DNA of 64,000 nt, from NCBI RefSeq assembly GCF_900177725.1, contig NZ_FXAT01000001.1:682001-746000 (forward strand), read 5' to 3'. Both the position numbers and the translations under genes were made by a program. This stretch comes from Paraburkholderia susongensis (GTDB lineage: Bacteria; Pseudomonadota; Gammaproteobacteria; Burkholderiales; Burkholderiaceae). Below, piece after piece: positions 17,116 to 26,884 of this stretch; positions within the stretch are counted from its first letter, which is position 1, and each line of letters begins with the position of its first letter. A model generated the notes under the pieces. It worked only from the letters and a program-made list of their open reading frames with translations. It made no database searches and was not told the DNA's origin.

Positions 17116-19463
17116 TCGACCGCCTGCAATTTAGCCACCGCGAGCGCGAGCCACTTCTCGCCGTGCCGCTTGAATTTGACCTGCGCCTTCGCGTCGGCGC
17201 CACCGCCTTCGAGCGCGGTGATCGTGCCTTCGCCGAACTTCGTGTGGAAGACCTGCTGGCCGACCCGGAAACCCGTTTCCGCCGCGCGCTGCTCGTTCGC
17301 GAAGGCCGGCAGCGTGGCCGGCGTCGACGACACGGCGCCCGTGTAGCCCGGCCGCGCGAACCAGTCGCGCCCATAGCCGGCGTTGTCCGAGCGGCCGCCC
17401 CAACGCGAGCCCGCCTCGACTTTCGGCGTGAGCCACTTGAGCGTGTCCTGCGGCAGTTCGTCGAAAAAGCGCGAACGGATGTTGTAGCGCGTCTGGCCGT
17501 GCAGCATCCGGCTCTGCGCGAACGAGAGATACAGCCGCTCCTTCGCGCGCGTGATCGCCACGTACATGAGGCGCCGCTCTTCCTCGAGACCGTCCGCCTC
17601 CATCGCGCTGTTCTCGTGCGGGAACAGCCCCTCTTCGAGGCCGGTGATGAACACCGCCGTGAATTCGAGCCCCTTTGCCGCGTGTACCGTCATCAGTTGC
17701 ACGGCTTCCTGGCCGGCCTGCGCCTGGTTGTCGCCGGCTTCGAGCGACGCGTGCGACAGGAACCCGGCGAGCGGCGTCATCGTGTCGGGGTTTTGCGCCG
17801 GATCGGCGAGGTCGGGCGCGTCGAGCACGACCGTGCCCGGATCGTCGGTGGCGACCGCGAGTTCCGGCGCGGCGCTAGCGCCTGGGCGCAACGGAATCGA
17901 GCGCGCGGGCGTATCGAGCCCGTAGCCCTCTTCGCTGACGAACGCGGCCGCCGCGTTGACCAGTTCCTGCAGGTTCTCGAGCCGGTCCTGGCCTTCGCGC
18001 TCGTTCTGATAGAACTCCGCGAGACCGCTCGTGCGGACCACGTATTCGACGGTTTCCGGCAGGCTCATCTGCTGCGTTTCCGCGCGCATCCGGCCAATCA
18101 GGTTCGCGAACGCGGCGAGGCTCGAACCGGCTTTGCCCGCGACGTACGGAATCGCCGCGGCCATCGAGCAGTTGTACAGGCGCGCCGCGTCCGCGAGCTG
18201 CTCGATCGAACGCGCGCCGATGCCGCGCGTCGGGAAATTGACGACGCGGCCGAACGCGGTGTCGTCGTTCGGGTTGTCGATGAGGCGCAGATAGGCGAGC
18301 GCGTGCTTGACTTCCTGGCGCTCGAAAAAGCGCAGGCCGCCATACACGCGATACGCGATGCCCGCATTCACGAGCGTGTGCTCGATCGTGCGCGACTGCG
18401 CGTTGCTGCGATAGAGCACCGCGATTTCGCTGCGCGACGTGCCGGTGCTGATGAGCGCCTTGATTTCCTCGACGATCCAGCTCGCCTCCTGCGAGTCGGT
18501 TGCCGATTCGTAGACGCGCACCGGTTCGCCGTGGCCCGCGTCGGTGCGCAGATTCTTGCCGAGGCGCCGCGAGTTGTTCGCGATCAGTTGGTTCGCGGCA
18601 TCGAGGATATGGCCGTGCGAGCGGTAGTTCTGCTCGAGCTTGATGAGGTGACGCACGTTGAATTCGTGCTCGAAGTCGCGCATGTTGCCGACGTTCGCGC
18701 CGCGGAACGCATAGATCGACTGGTCATCGTCGCCGACCGCGAAGATCGCGTTGTGCTGGCCCGCGAGCAGCTTGAGCCACGCGTATTGCAGCTTGTTGGT
18801 GTCCTGGAACTCGTCGACGAGGATGTGCCTGAAACGCGCCTGATAATGCGTGCGCAGCGGCGGATTGTGCGCGAGCAGTTCGTAGCAGCGCAGCAGCAGC
18901 TCGGGGAAATCGACCACGCCTTCGCGCTGGCACTGCTGGTCGTAGGCCTCGTAGAGTTCGACGAACTTGCGGTTGAAGTTGTCGGTCGCGTCGACGTCTT
19001 TCGGCCGCAGCCCCTGCTCTTTCGCGTTGTTGATGAAGTACTGGAGATTTTTCGCCGGGTACTTTTCGTCGTCGATGTTGAGGCCTTTCATGAGGCGCTT
19101 GATCGCCGAGAGCTGATCCGCGGTGTCGAGAATCTGGAACGTGGCCGGCAGCCCCGCGTCGCGGTGATGCGCGCGCAACATGCGGTTGCACAGGCCGTGG
19201 AAGGTGCCGATCCACATGCCGCGCGTGTCGATCGGCAGGAGCGCCGAGAGGCGCGCCATCATTTCGCGGGCGGCCTTGTTCGTGAAGGTCACCGCGAGGA
19301 CCGTCGCGGGGGACGCGAGGCCGTGCTGGATGAGCCACGCGATGCGGGTGATGAGGACACGGGTTTTGCCGCTGCCGGCGCCCGCGAGGATCAGGGCGGG
19401 CTCGTTGGGGAGTGTGACGGCGGCGTGTTGTTCGGGGTTCAGATGGGCGAGCAGATCGGGCAT
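17112..19463 (-). CDS. uvrD: UvrD/PcrA-type DNA helicase II
   Basis: The 783-residue superfamily 1A helicase acts in nucleotide excision and mismatch repair. Walker A is AGAGSGKT (27-34), Walker B is LVDEFQDTN (about 220), followed by GDDDQSIYAFRGA (about 247), QNYRS and late motifs VQLMTVHAAKGLEF and EERRLMYVAITRAKERL. The last 50 residues (VFHTKFGEGTITALEG) form the Tudor-like C-terminal domain found in UvrD and PcrA but not in Rep. Its stop overlaps the start of mtnN. Upstream lies the long inverted repeat. Confidence 0.93.
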   Translation of the reverse strand: MPDLLAHLNPEQHAAVTLPNEPALILAGAGSGKTRVLITRIAWLIQHGLASPATVLAVTFTNKAAREMMARLSALLPIDTRGMWIGTFHGLCNRMLRAHHRDAGLPATFQILDTADQLSAIKRLMKGLNIDDEKYPAKNLQYFINNAKEQGLRPKDVDATDNFNRKFVELYEAYDQQCQREGVVDFPELLLRCYELLAHNPPLRTHYQARFRHILVDEFQDTNKLQYAWLKLLAGQHNAIFAVGDDDQSIYAFRGANVGNMRDFEHEFNVRHLIKLEQNYRSHGHILDAANQLIANNSRRLGKNLRTDAGHGEPVRVYESATDSQEASWIVEEIKALISTGTSRSEIAVLYRSNAQSRTIEHTLVNAGIAYRVYGGLRFFERQEVKHALAYLRLIDNPNDDTAFGRVVNFPTRGIGARSIEQLADAARLYNCSMAAAIPYVAGKAGSSLAAFANLIGRMRAETQQMSLPETVEYVVRTSGLAEFYQNEREGQDRLENLQELVNAAAAFVSEEGYGLDTPARSIPLRPGASAAPELAVATDDPGTVVLDAPDLADPAQNPDTMTPLAGFLSHASLEAGDNQAQAGQEAVQLMTVHAAKGLEFTAVFITGLEEGLFPHENSAMEADGLEEERRLMYVAITRAKERLYLSFAQSRMLHGQTRYNIRSRFFDELPQDTLKWLTPKVEAGSRWGGRSDNAGYGRDWFARPGYTGAVSSTPATLPAFANEQRAAETGFRVGQQVFHTKFGEGTITALEGGGADAKAQVKFKRHGEKWLALAVAKLQAVE

Positions 19464-19514
19464 TTTCTCGAGGGGACGGCAGGTCGAAACACATTATATG
19501 CCCCGGCGGGGGCT

Positions 19515-19826
19515 CGCTTTTTTTGTTCTTGTGGTGTTGGTCTTTTCTTGTTTTCTTGTTGGGGTGTTGGTGTTTGCCCTTTTGCGGGGCGGGCGCTTGT
19601 TTTCTTTGTTCCTGCGGTGTTGGCCTTTCCTTGTTTTCTTATTGGTTTATTAGCGTTGCCCCTGTGCGGGGCGGCACCTACTTTCTTTGCGGCTGCAAAG
19701 AAAGTAGGCAAAGAAAGCAGCTTCACACCGCCAGCTCTTAAGCGGGTCCCCTGGCTCGGAGGGGGCAGTGGTGCATCTGGAATCTGTCTCCTCGCACATT
19801 TGCCGTAAGTGACAAGGCAGTCATTC
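19515..19826 (+). repeat. Left arm of a long imperfect inverted repeat
   Basis: This arm is the approximate reverse complement of 19989-20303. It contains two imperfect copies of a unit built on GTGTTGGCCTTTCCTTG (about 19532-19572 and 19615-19650), then a perfect 14-bp hairpin (CCTACTTTCTTTGC 19677-19690 with GCAAAGAAAGTAGG 19695-19708), then a GC-rich tail running into AGCTTCACACCGCCAGCTCTTAAG. Open frames through it are low complexity and exist in both orientations, so I treat it as non-coding. It lies beyond the start of uvrD. Confidence 0.85.
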
Positions 19827-19988
19827 TTCCGGCGGCGCTGCGCGCCCCGAACCCCTGTTCAAAAACCATCGGCTTTTTTTTTGGCGCGTCGCCGAGGCGA
19901 AGCGGATGGCTCCCACAGAGCAAGGCTCGCCTCACGGGTTTCCCTTGCAGACCCGTCCGCGACGCACGTAGTGCGGAGTGGGAGCGGA

Positions 19989-20303
19989 TGATGGCTTTGT
20001 CACCAGCGTGCAATGTGCGGGGGCACAGATTCCAGATGCACCACTACCCCCTCCAAGCCAGGGGCCCCACTTAAGAGCTGGCGGTGTGAAGCTGCTTTCT
20101 TTGCCTACTTTCTTTGCAGCCGCAAAGAAAGTAGGTGCCGCCCCGCACAGGGGCAACGCCAATAGACCAATAAGAAAGCAAGGAAAGGCCAACGCCGCAT
20201 GAACAAAGAAAGCAAGCACCCACCCCGCACAGGGAGCACAGCCAACACCCCAACAAGAAAACAAGGAAAGGCCAACACCGCATGAACAAAGAAAGCAGCG
20301 CCC
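19989..20303 (-). repeat. Right arm of the long inverted repeat
   Basis: Mirror of the left arm, with the same order of blocks in reverse: tail, 14-bp hairpin (20104-20117 with 20122-20135), and two copies of the AAGGAAAGGCCAAC-containing unit (about 20178-20200 and 20262-20284). Mismatches are scattered, roughly one in eight to ten by eye, so the arms are old or diverging. The 160-bp spacer (19827-19988) holds no gene that I can support. The arm ends about 27 bp before the TATAAT box of valS. Confidence 0.85.
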
Positions 20304-20329
20304 CGCAAAGGCACACTCCCCCTCCCAGC

Positions 20330-20335
20330 TATAAT
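20330..20335 (+). promoter_or_regulatory. Candidate -10 box of valS
   Basis: TATAAT lies 42 bases before the valS ATG and directly follows the right arm of the inverted repeat. No good -35 hexamer is seen at 16-18 bp spacing, because that position falls in repeat-edge sequence. Confidence 0.45.
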
Positions 20336-20377
20336 CAACCATTCTTTGCTTCCAAAATCCTGCCTTTAACCAGAAAC

Positions 20378-23266
20378 ATGAGCGACACCCCGCCCGACAC
20401 TACCTCGACGCTTGCCAAAAGCTTCGAACCCCACACCATCGAAGCCCACTGGGGCCCTGAATGGGAAAAACGCGCCTACGCGGCGCCCGCCTTCGACGCG
20501 AATCGCAAGGATTTCTCGATCCAGTTGCCGCCGCCGAACGTCACGGGCACCCTGCACATGGGCCACGCGTTCAACCAGACCATCATGGACGGCCTCACGC
20601 GCTACCACCGCATGCTCGGCGAAAACACGCTGTGGCTACCGGGCACGGACCATGCCGGCATCGCCACGCAGATCGTCGTCGAACGGCAGCTCGACGCGCA
20701 GGGCGTGTCGCGCCACGACCTCGGCCGCGAGAAGTTCGTCGAGCGCGTGTGGGAGTGGAAGCAGCAGTCGGGCTCGACCATCACGAACCAGGTGCGCCGC
20801 CTCGGCGCGTCGGTCGACTGGTCACGCGAGTACTTCACGATGGACGACAAAATGTCGGCCGCCGTGCGCGACGTGTTCGTCCGCCTGTATGAACAGGGCC
20901 TGATCTATCGCGGCAAGCGCCTCGTGAACTGGGACCCGGTGCTGCTCACCGCGGTGTCCGATCTCGAAGTGGTCAGCGAGGAAGAAAACGGCCACCTGTG
21001 GCACATCCAGTATCCGCTCACGGACGGCTCGGGGCATCTGACCGTCGCCACCACCCGTCCGGAAACCATGCTCGGCGACACCGCCGTGATGGTGCACCCC
21101 GAAGACGAGCGCTACGCGCACCTGATCGGCAAGACCGTCACGCTGCCGCTGTCGAATCGCGAAGTGCCGATCATCGCCGACGATTACGTGGACCGCGAGT
21201 TCGGCACCGGCGTCGTCAAGGTCACGCCCGCGCACGACTTCAACGACTACCAGGTCGGCCTGCGCCACAAGCTGCCGCAAATCGAAATCCTCACGCTCGA
21301 CGCGAAGATCAACGACAACGCGCCGGAGAAATACCGCGGCCTCGACCGTTTCGAAGCCCGCAAGCAGGTCGTCGCCGACCTCGAGGCGCTCGGCGCGCTC
21401 GAATCGGTGAAGGCGCACAAGCTCATGGTGCCGCGCGGCGACCGCACGGGCGTCGTGATCGAGCCGATGCTGACCGACCAGTGGTTCGTCGCCATGAGCA
21501 AGCCGGCGCCCGATGCAACATTCGGCACGTTCAATCCGGGCAAGTCGATCGCCGAAACCGCGCTCGAGGTCGTGCGCAACGGCCAGATCAAATTCGTGCC
21601 GGAAAACTGGACCACCACGTACTACCAGTGGCTCGAAAACATCCAGGACTGGTGTATCTCGCGCCAGCTCTGGTGGGGCCATCAGATTCCGGCGTGGTAC
21701 GGCGAAAACGGCGAAGTGTTCGTCGCGAAGACCGAGGAAGACGCGCGCGCGAAAGCCGCCGCGGCCGGCTACACAGGCTCGCTCAAGCGCGACGAGGACG
21801 TGCTCGACACGTGGTTCTCGTCCGCGCTCGTGCCGTTCTCGTCGCTCGGCTGGCCGAACGAAACCGAAGAACTCAAGCACTTCATGCCGTCGTCGGTGGT
21901 CGTCTCGGGCTTCGACATCATCTTCTTCTGGGTCGCGCGCATGGTCATGATGACCATGCACTTCACGGGCAAGGTGCCGTTCGAGACGATCTACATGCAC
22001 GGTCTCGTGCGCGACGCCGAAGGCCAGAAGATGTCGAAGAGCAAGGGCAACACGCTCGATCCGATCGACATCGTCGACGGCATCGGCCTCGAAGCGCTGG
22101 TCGCGAAGCGCACCACCGGCCTGATGAATCCGAAGCAGGCCGCGTCGATCGAGAAGAAGACCCGCAAGGAATTCCCGGAGGGCATTCCGGCGTTCGGCAC
22201 CGACGCGCTGCGCTTCACGATGGCCTCGATGGCGACGCTCGGGCGCAACGTGAACTTCGACCTCGCGCGCTGCGAGGGCTATCGCAACTTCTGCAACAAG
22301 CTGTGGAACGCCACGCGCTTCGTGCTGATGAACTGCGAAGGCCACGACTGCGGCTTCGGCCAGGCGGGCCCGTGCGGCACGTGCGGGCCGGACGGCCATC
22401 TGCACTTCTCGCCGGCCGACCGCTGGATCGTGTCGCTGCTGCAACGCGTGGAAGCGGAAGTCGCCAAGGGTTTTGCCGACTATCGCTTCGACAATGTGGC
22501 CAACGCCCTATACAAGTTCGTATGGGACGAATATTGTGACTGGTATCTCGAACTCGCAAAGGTCCAGATCCAGACGGGGCAGCCGAACCAGCAACGCGCC
22601 ACGCGCCGCACGCTGCTGCGCGTGCTCGAAACGGTGCTGCGCCTCGCGCATCCGGTGATTCCGTTCATCACCGAAGCGCTGTGGCAGAAAGTGGCGCCGC
22701 TCGCGGGACGCTACCCCGAGGGCAAGGCCGATGGCGAAGCGTCCATCATGGTGCAGCCGTACCCCATCGCGGAGCCGTCGAAGATCGACGAAGACGCCGA
22801 GCGCTGGGCGGCCGACCTGAAAGCGGTGATCGACACGTGCCGGAATCTGCGCGGTGAAATGAACCTGTCGCCGGCGGTCAAGGTGCCGTTGCTCGCCACC
22901 GGCAACGCGGAGCGCCTGCGCGCGTTCGCGCCGTACGCTCAGGCGCTGGCGCGTCTGTCCGACGTGCAGATCATCGCCGACGAGGCAACGCTCGACGCGC
23001 AGGCGGATGGCGCGCCGATTGCTATCGTAGGAAATGACAAGCTCGTCCTGAAGGTCGAGATCGACGTCGCGGTCGAACGCGAACGTCTGTCGAAGGAGAT
23101 TGCGCGGTTGACCACCGAGATCGCCAAATGCAACGGCAAGCTGCAGAATGAAAGCTTCGTTGCCAAGGCGCCCCCGGCGGTCGTTGAACAGGAACAGAAA
23201 CGGCTCGCTGATTTCGAAGCAACCGTTGGCAAGTTGAAAGCCCAACTGGCCCGCTTGCCGGTCTGA
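20378..23266 (+). CDS. valS: Valyl-tRNA synthetase
   Basis: The 962-residue class I synthetase charges tRNA-Val. The HIGH-type motif is LHMGHAFNQ (about residue 60) after PPPNVTGT, the editing domain follows, and KMSKSKGN is at about 551. The C-terminal coiled-coil arm is recognisable from about residue 895 ([19 protein letters not shown]). The ATG at 20378 ([11 protein letters not shown]) fits family N-termini; the open frame further upstream runs into the inverted repeat and lacks support. A hairpin separates it from galU 68 bases downstream. Confidence 0.95.
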   Translation: MSDTPPDTTSTLAKSFEPHTIEAHWGPEWEKRAYAAPAFDANRKDFSIQLPPPNVTGTLHMGHAFNQTIMDGLTRYHRMLGENTLWLPGTDHAGIATQIVVERQLDAQGVSRHDLGREKFVERVWEWKQQSGSTITNQVRRLGASVDWSREYFTMDDKMSAAVRDVFVRLYEQGLIYRGKRLVNWDPVLLTAVSDLEVVSEEENGHLWHIQYPLTDGSGHLTVATTRPETMLGDTAVMVHPEDERYAHLIGKTVTLPLSNREVPIIADDYVDREFGTGVVKVTPAHDFNDYQVGLRHKLPQIEILTLDAKINDNAPEKYRGLDRFEARKQVVADLEALGALESVKAHKLMVPRGDRTGVVIEPMLTDQWFVAMSKPAPDATFGTFNPGKSIAETALEVVRNGQIKFVPENWTTTYYQWLENIQDWCISRQLWWGHQIPAWYGENGEVFVAKTEEDARAKAAAAGYTGSLKRDEDVLDTWFSSALVPFSSLGWPNETEELKHFMPSSVVVSGFDIIFFWVARMVMMTMHFTGKVPFETIYMHGLVRDAEGQKMSKSKGNTLDPIDIVDGIGLEALVAKRTTGLMNPKQAASIEKKTRKEFPEGIPAFGTDALRFTMASMATLGRNVNFDLARCEGYRNFCNKLWNATRFVLMNCEGHDCGFGQAGPCGTCGPDGHLHFSPADRWIVSLLQRVEAEVAKGFADYRFDNVANALYKFVWDEYCDWYLELAKVQIQTGQPNQQRATRRTLLRVLETVLRLAHPVIPFITEALWQKVAPLAGRYPEGKADGEASIMVQPYPIAEPSKIDEDAERWAADLKAVIDTCRNLRGEMNLSPAVKVPLLATGNAERLRAFAPYAQALARLSDVQIIADEATLDAQADGAPIAIVGNDKLVLKVEIDVAVERERLSKEIARLTTEIAKCNGKLQNESFVAKAPPAVVEQEQKRLADFEATVGKLKAQLARLPV

Positions 23267-23273
23267 TCGACGT

Positions 23274-23305
23274 GCCTTGCCCGCCGCTGCAACAGCGGGC
23301 AAGGC
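23274..23305 (+). other. Perfect hairpin between valS and galU
   Basis: GCCTTGCCCGC (23274-23284) and GCGGGCAAGGC (23295-23305) form an 11-bp perfect stem with a 10-base loop, 8 bases after the valS stop. There is no T run after it, so it may slow or partly end transcription or protect a transcript end rather than act as a full intrinsic terminator. Confidence 0.6.
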
Positions 23306-23333
23306 CTTAAACCAGAGGACTCAGGGTAATCAC

Positions 23334-24215
23334 ATGCTAAAAGTTACAAAGGCGGTATTTCCGGTAGCCGGTCTTGGCACCCGATTCCTCCCTGCCACGA
23401 AGGCGAGCCCGAAAGAGATGCTGCCGATCGTCGACAAGCCGCTGATTCAGTACGCGGTCGAAGAGGCGATGGCGGCCGGCATCACCGAAATGATCTTCGT
23501 CACGGGCCGCAGCAAGCGCGCGATCGAGGACCATTTCGACAAGTCCTATGAGATCGAGGCCGAACTCGAGGCGCGCGGCAAGGACAAACTGCTCGAACTC
23601 GTGCGCAGCATCAAGCCGAGCCACGTCGACTGCTTCTACGTGCGTCAGCCGGAAGCGCTCGGCCTCGGCCACGCGGTGCTGTGCGCGGAAAAGCTCGTCG
23701 GCGACAACCCATTCGCCGTGATTCTCGCGGACGACCTGCTGTACGGCACGCCGCCCGTGATGACGCAGATGATCGAAGTGTTCGACCACTATCACAGCTC
23801 GGTGATCGGCGTCGAAGAAATCCCGCCTCAGGAGACGAAGTCGTACGGTATCGTCGACGGCAAGGAGTGGGAAGACTCGATCATCAAGATGTCGGGCATC
23901 GTCGAGAAGCCGGAGCCGAGCGTGGCGCCGTCGAATCTCGGCGTGGTGGGCCGCTATGTGCTGAAGCCCCGCATCTTCGACCACATCCGCTCGCTGAAGC
24001 CGGGCGCGGGCGGCGAGTTGCAGCTCACGGACGCGATCCAGTCGCTGCTCGCCGACGAACAGGTGCTCGCGTACAAATATCACGGCACGCGTTTCGACTG
24101 CGGCAGCAAGCTCGGCTATCTGAAGGCGACGGTCGAGTTCGCGCTGCGTCACCCGGAAGTGGCCGCCGATTTCGACGAATATCTGCGCACCCGCTCGCCG
24201 GTTCTCGAAGGCTGA
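23334..24215 (+). CDS. galU: UTP-glucose-1-phosphate uridylyltransferase
   Basis: The 293-residue enzyme makes UDP-glucose from UTP and glucose-1-phosphate for envelope polysaccharides and trehalose. The nucleotide-binding start VFPVAGLGTRFLPATKASPK (about 7-26) with KEMLPIVDKP, then LGLGHAVLCAEKL, ADDLL and IVEKP, are all typical of GalU. The ATG at 23334 (MLKVTKAVFP) was chosen; upstream frame to 23277 overlaps the hairpin. An intrinsic terminator follows at 24308. Confidence 0.95.
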   Translation: MLKVTKAVFPVAGLGTRFLPATKASPKEMLPIVDKPLIQYAVEEAMAAGITEMIFVTGRSKRAIEDHFDKSYEIEAELEARGKDKLLELVRSIKPSHVDCFYVRQPEALGLGHAVLCAEKLVGDNPFAVILADDLLYGTPPVMTQMIEVFDHYHSSVIGVEEIPPQETKSYGIVDGKEWEDSIIKMSGIVEKPEPSVAPSNLGVVGRYVLKPRIFDHIRSLKPGAGGELQLTDAIQSLLADEQVLAYKYHGTRFDCGSKLGYLKATVEFALRHPEVAADFDEYLRTRSPVLEG

Positions 24216-24307
24216 CGGCTTCGCATCGAGTTTCGCGTGCGGCCTTCAGGTGGCCCTCGGGTAGCCTTCAGGCTGCTTTCGCGAAGCACGCACTGCAGGC
24301 CGAAACG

Positions 24308-24350
24308 AAGAAGGCGCTGTCCCCCGCATGGGGCACAGCGCCTTCTTTTT
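24308..24350 (+). terminator. Rho-independent terminator after galU
   Basis: AAGAAGGCGCTGT (24308-24320) pairs with ACAGCGCCTTCTT (24335-24347), extended by CCCC/GGGG with one bulged C, and ends in a T run. It lies between convergent galU and the TusA-like gene and may serve both, although the T run favours the plus strand. Confidence 0.9.
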
Positions 24351-24400
24351 TACATCGCACGCGCAATTTTGCCGGACGCCGCCGAAACCGGCTCCAACAT

Positions 24401-24634
24401 TTAACGGCGCCGCATCAGGAACGTGAACACCTTGTCGTGCGCCGAGCTCTCGACGATCTCGTTGCCGGTCTGCTTCGCAAACGCGGCGAAATCGCGCTGC
24501 GAGCCGGGATCGGTGGCGAGCACCTTGAGAATCTGGCCGCTTTCCATGTCGGCAAGCGCCTTCTTGGCGCGCAGGATGGGCAGCGGGCACATGAGCCCGC
24601 GCGCATCGACTTCCTTGTGAATCTGAATTTGCAT
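24401..24634 (-). CDS. TusA/SirA-family sulfur carrier protein
   Basis: The 77-residue protein has the CPxP sulfur-transfer motif at Cys16 (RGLMCPLPILRAKKAL). The small two-layer fold of TusA is expected; it carries persulfide sulfur for tRNA thiolation or cofactor synthesis. The ATG at 24634 fits family N-termini and has GAAGG upstream; the longer open frame to 24721 is Pro/Ser-rich and unsupported. Which TusA subgroup it belongs to cannot be told, and no partner (tusBCDE or YeeE) is nearby. Confidence 0.85.
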   Translation of the reverse strand: MQIQIHKEVDARGLMCPLPILRAKKALADMESGQILKVLATDPGSQRDFAAFAKQTGNEIVESSAHDKVFTFLMRRR

Positions 24635-24791
24635 CGACGATGACCTTCGGGACGGGGCGTCGCTGACGACGCCGGACGGAGGGTCAAATTCTACAGCAGG
24701 CGGAGCGCCGCCGCCGGGCATCGCACGGCGGGAAGCGCCGCGACGAGGTCTGCTCCCACTCGCCAGCAGCGGCGCACGCCACGCGGCGCCG

Positions 24792-25871
24792 CTACAGCGT
24801 CACCGCCTGCCCGCTGCGCAGCGACTCGCGCAGCGCCACGCCAATGCGCGTCGCTTCGAGCGCATCGGCAAGCGTCGCGCCCGCCTGCGCCGCTTCACCC
24901 TGCACTGCTTCATCCTGCACGACCCCACCCCGCACGGCCCCGCCCTGCACCGCCGCCACGAACGCACGCGCCTCGTGCAGAAACGCGTCCTCGAAACGGT
25001 CGAAGAAGTTCGGCGTGCATTCGTTGCGAATGCCTGTCGCGTCATAAATCTCGACGCGATTCGCGCGCGGATTGTGGCCGATCGCGAGCGCGCCGGCCGT
25101 GCCGATCACTTCGCTGTGCGTATCGTTGCCGTGCGCCTGGGTGCGCGACGCGTAGAACATGGCGAGCTTGCCGCCCTCGAATTCGCAGATCGCGACGCCG
25201 TTGTCGACGTCGCCGAATTCGCGCAGGCCCTCGTGCAGCGCGACCGCGCCCGCCGCGAACACGCGCGTCGCACGCGGCTTGCCGAGCAGCCAGCGCGCGA
25301 CGTCGATGTCGTGCACCGTGCAGTCGAGGAAGATGCCGCCCGAGGTCGCCGCGAAGCGCACGAAGAAGCCGTCGGTGTCGTTCTGGTCCGTGGTCTGCGA
25401 ACGCACGAGAAACGGCCGGCCGATCCGGCCCGCGGCGATTTTGTCGAACGCGTCCTTGTAGCTCGGGTCGAAGCGCCGCATGAAACCGATCATCGCCCGC
25501 AGATGCGGATAGCGCGCCGCTTCCGCGAGCACGCGCTCGCATTCGGCCACGTCGAGCGACAGCGGCTTTTCGCAAAACACGTGCTTGCCGGCGCGCAACG
25601 CGTCGACGATCTGCTGCGCGTGCAGCGACGACGGCGTGACCAGCCACACCGCATCGACGTGCGGATCGGCGAGCAGGTCCGCGTAGTCGTCGTACAGACG
25701 CGGCTCGGGCAGCGCGTCGCGCGCCCATGCGAGTTCATCCGCGAGCGGACTGCACGCGGCCGCGAGCAGCGCGCCCGGCACGCGGTACGCGAGATTTTCC
25801 GCGTGCCGCTTGCCGAGCCGCCCGAGGCCTACCACACCGAACCGTAACCGCTGCGCCGCCGGCTTCATCAT
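24792..25871 (-). CDS. Gfo/Idh/MocA-family dehydrogenase, probable inositol dehydrogenase paralogue
   Basis: The 359-residue NAD(P)-dependent oxidoreductase has a Rossmann start FGVVGLGRLGKRHAENL (about 10-26), the catalytic-site EKPLSLD (about 106) and GGIFLDCTVHDIDVARWLLG (about 190) with the Asp and His of the active site. It is the third gene of the regulator-iolG operon, and its ATG overlaps the iolG stop. A role on scyllo- or another inositol isomer, or on an inositol-derived ketose, is likely. Near the C-terminus a five-residue repeat (AVQGG, AVRGG, VVQDE, AVQGE, AAQAG) is inserted; see the repeat feature. Confidence 0.85.
   Translation of the reverse strand: MMKPAAQRLRFGVVGLGRLGKRHAENLAYRVPGALLAAACSPLADELAWARDALPEPRLYDDYADLLADPHVDAVWLVTPSSLHAQQIVDALRAGKHVFCEKPLSLDVAECERVLAEAARYPHLRAMIGFMRRFDPSYKDAFDKIAAGRIGRPFLVRSQTTDQNDTDGFFVRFAATSGGIFLDCTVHDIDVARWLLGKPRATRVFAAGAVALHEGLREFGDVDNGVAICEFEGGKLAMFYASRTQAHGNDTHSEVIGTAGALAIGHNPRANRVEIYDATGIRNECTPNFFDRFEDAFLHEARAFVAAVQGGAVRGGVVQDEAVQGEAAQAGATLADALEATRIGVALRESLRSGQAVTL
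24881..24957 (-). repeat. Degenerate 15-bp tandem repeat inside the second dehydrogenase gene
   Basis: Five copies of a 15-bp unit (consensus close to CCCTGCACNGCNNCN on the plus strand) encode a five-residue repeat [AV][AV][QR][GDA][GE]. They keep the reading frame and lie between two C-terminal helices, so they probably form a surface extension. Confidence 0.7.
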
Positions 25872-26884
25872 GCCGCTCCGTCGAGTTTGACCGCGCGGCC
25901 CTCGCGCCACGAGCGCGTCGCGGCTTCGGCGAGTTCGAGCGCCTTGAGGCCGTCGGCGACGGTCGTGCGCACCGGCTTGCCGTGCGTGACCGCATCGAAG
26001 AAATGCGCGATTTCGAGCGCGTAGGCCGCACGATAACGCTCGAGAAAGAATGCCTCGGGCACATCGGTCGATACCGCGGTTTTCGAATACGCGGTGACTT
26101 CGGTCGGCCGCACGTTGCCCGCCTGCAGCATGCCCGCGCTGCCGAGCACTTCGAAGCGCTGGTCGTAGCCGTACGCGGCGCGGCGCGCGGTGTTGATCTG
26201 GCACAGGCGCCCGTGCTTCGTGCGGATCGTGACGGCGGTCGAATCGATGTCGCCCGCCTCGGCGATCGCGGGGTCGCTCAGGCAACTGCCGGTGGCGTGC
26301 AGCGTGTCGGCTTCGTCGTCGAGAATCCAGCGGAAGATGTCGAAATCGTGAATCAGCATGTCCTTGAAGATACCGCCCGAATGCCGGATGTACTCGACGG
26401 GCGGCGCGCCCGGATCGCGGCTCGTCACGACGAGCATTTCCGGCGTGCCGATCTCGCCCGCGTCGATGCGCGCCTTCAATGCGGAAAACGTCGGGTCGAA
26501 ACGCCGCTGAAAGCCGATCATGCACACGACGCCCGCGCGCTCGACCGCTTCCGCGCAGATCCGCGCGCGTTCGAGCGTCAGATCGACGGGCTTCTCGCAA
26601 AACACATGCTTCTTCTGCGCCGCCGACTTCACGATCAGGTCCGCATGCGTGTCCGTGCTCGAACAGATCACGGTCGCGCCGACCGACGCATCGCCCATCG
26701 CGCCATCGATATCGGCCACCTGCGCGCCATGCTGCGCGGCCAGCGCGGCGGCCGCCTCGCGATTCACGTCGACCACGTACTTGAGCCGCACGCCCGGCTG
26801 CCGCGCGAGGTTGGCCGCATGAATTTTGCCGATGCGCCCCGCGCCGAATACCGCGACGTCGATCGTGCTTACCGCGTCAGTCAT
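25868..26884 (-). CDS. iolG: myo-Inositol 2-dehydrogenase
   Basis: The 338-residue Gfo/Idh/MocA enzyme oxidises myo-inositol to 2-keto-myo-inositol (scyllo-inosose) with NAD. Seen are the Rossmann motif VAVFGAGRIGKIHAANLA (about 9-26), EKPVDL with the catalytic-site Lys (about 95), and GGIFKDMLIHDFDIFRWIL (about 170) with the proton-relay Asp/His. The ATG at 26884 has GGAGG nine bases before it; the start 30 bases further upstream overlaps the ribosome-binding site. The regulator gene overlaps its start by 8 bases, and the next dehydrogenase overlaps its stop by 4. Confidence 0.92.
   Translation of the reverse strand: MTDAVSTIDVAVFGAGRIGKIHAANLARQPGVRLKYVVDVNREAAAALAAQHGAQVADIDGAMGDASVGATVICSSTDTHADLIVKSAAQKKHVFCEKPVDLTLERARICAEAVERAGVVCMIGFQRRFDPTFSALKARIDAGEIGTPEMLVVTSRDPGAPPVEYIRHSGGIFKDMLIHDFDIFRWILDDEADTLHATGSCLSDPAIAEAGDIDSTAVTIRTKHGRLCQINTARRAAYGYDQRFEVLGSAGMLQAGNVRPTEVTAYSKTAVSTDVPEAFFLERYRAAYALEIAHFFDAVTHGKPVRTTVADGLKALELAEAATRSWREGRAVKLDGAA

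Noticed and set aside
17163..19808. An 881-codon plus-strand frame opposite uvrD
   Set aside because: It is the mirror of a complete UvrD helicase and runs into the inverted repeat; composition is Arg/Val/Glu-rich without motifs.
19439..20342. Several 70-140 codon frames on both strands in the uvrD-valS gap, with Cys/Phe/Leu-rich or Lys/Ala-rich products
   Set aside because: They are created by the inverted repeat itself, occur in mirrored copies and have no ribosome-binding sites.
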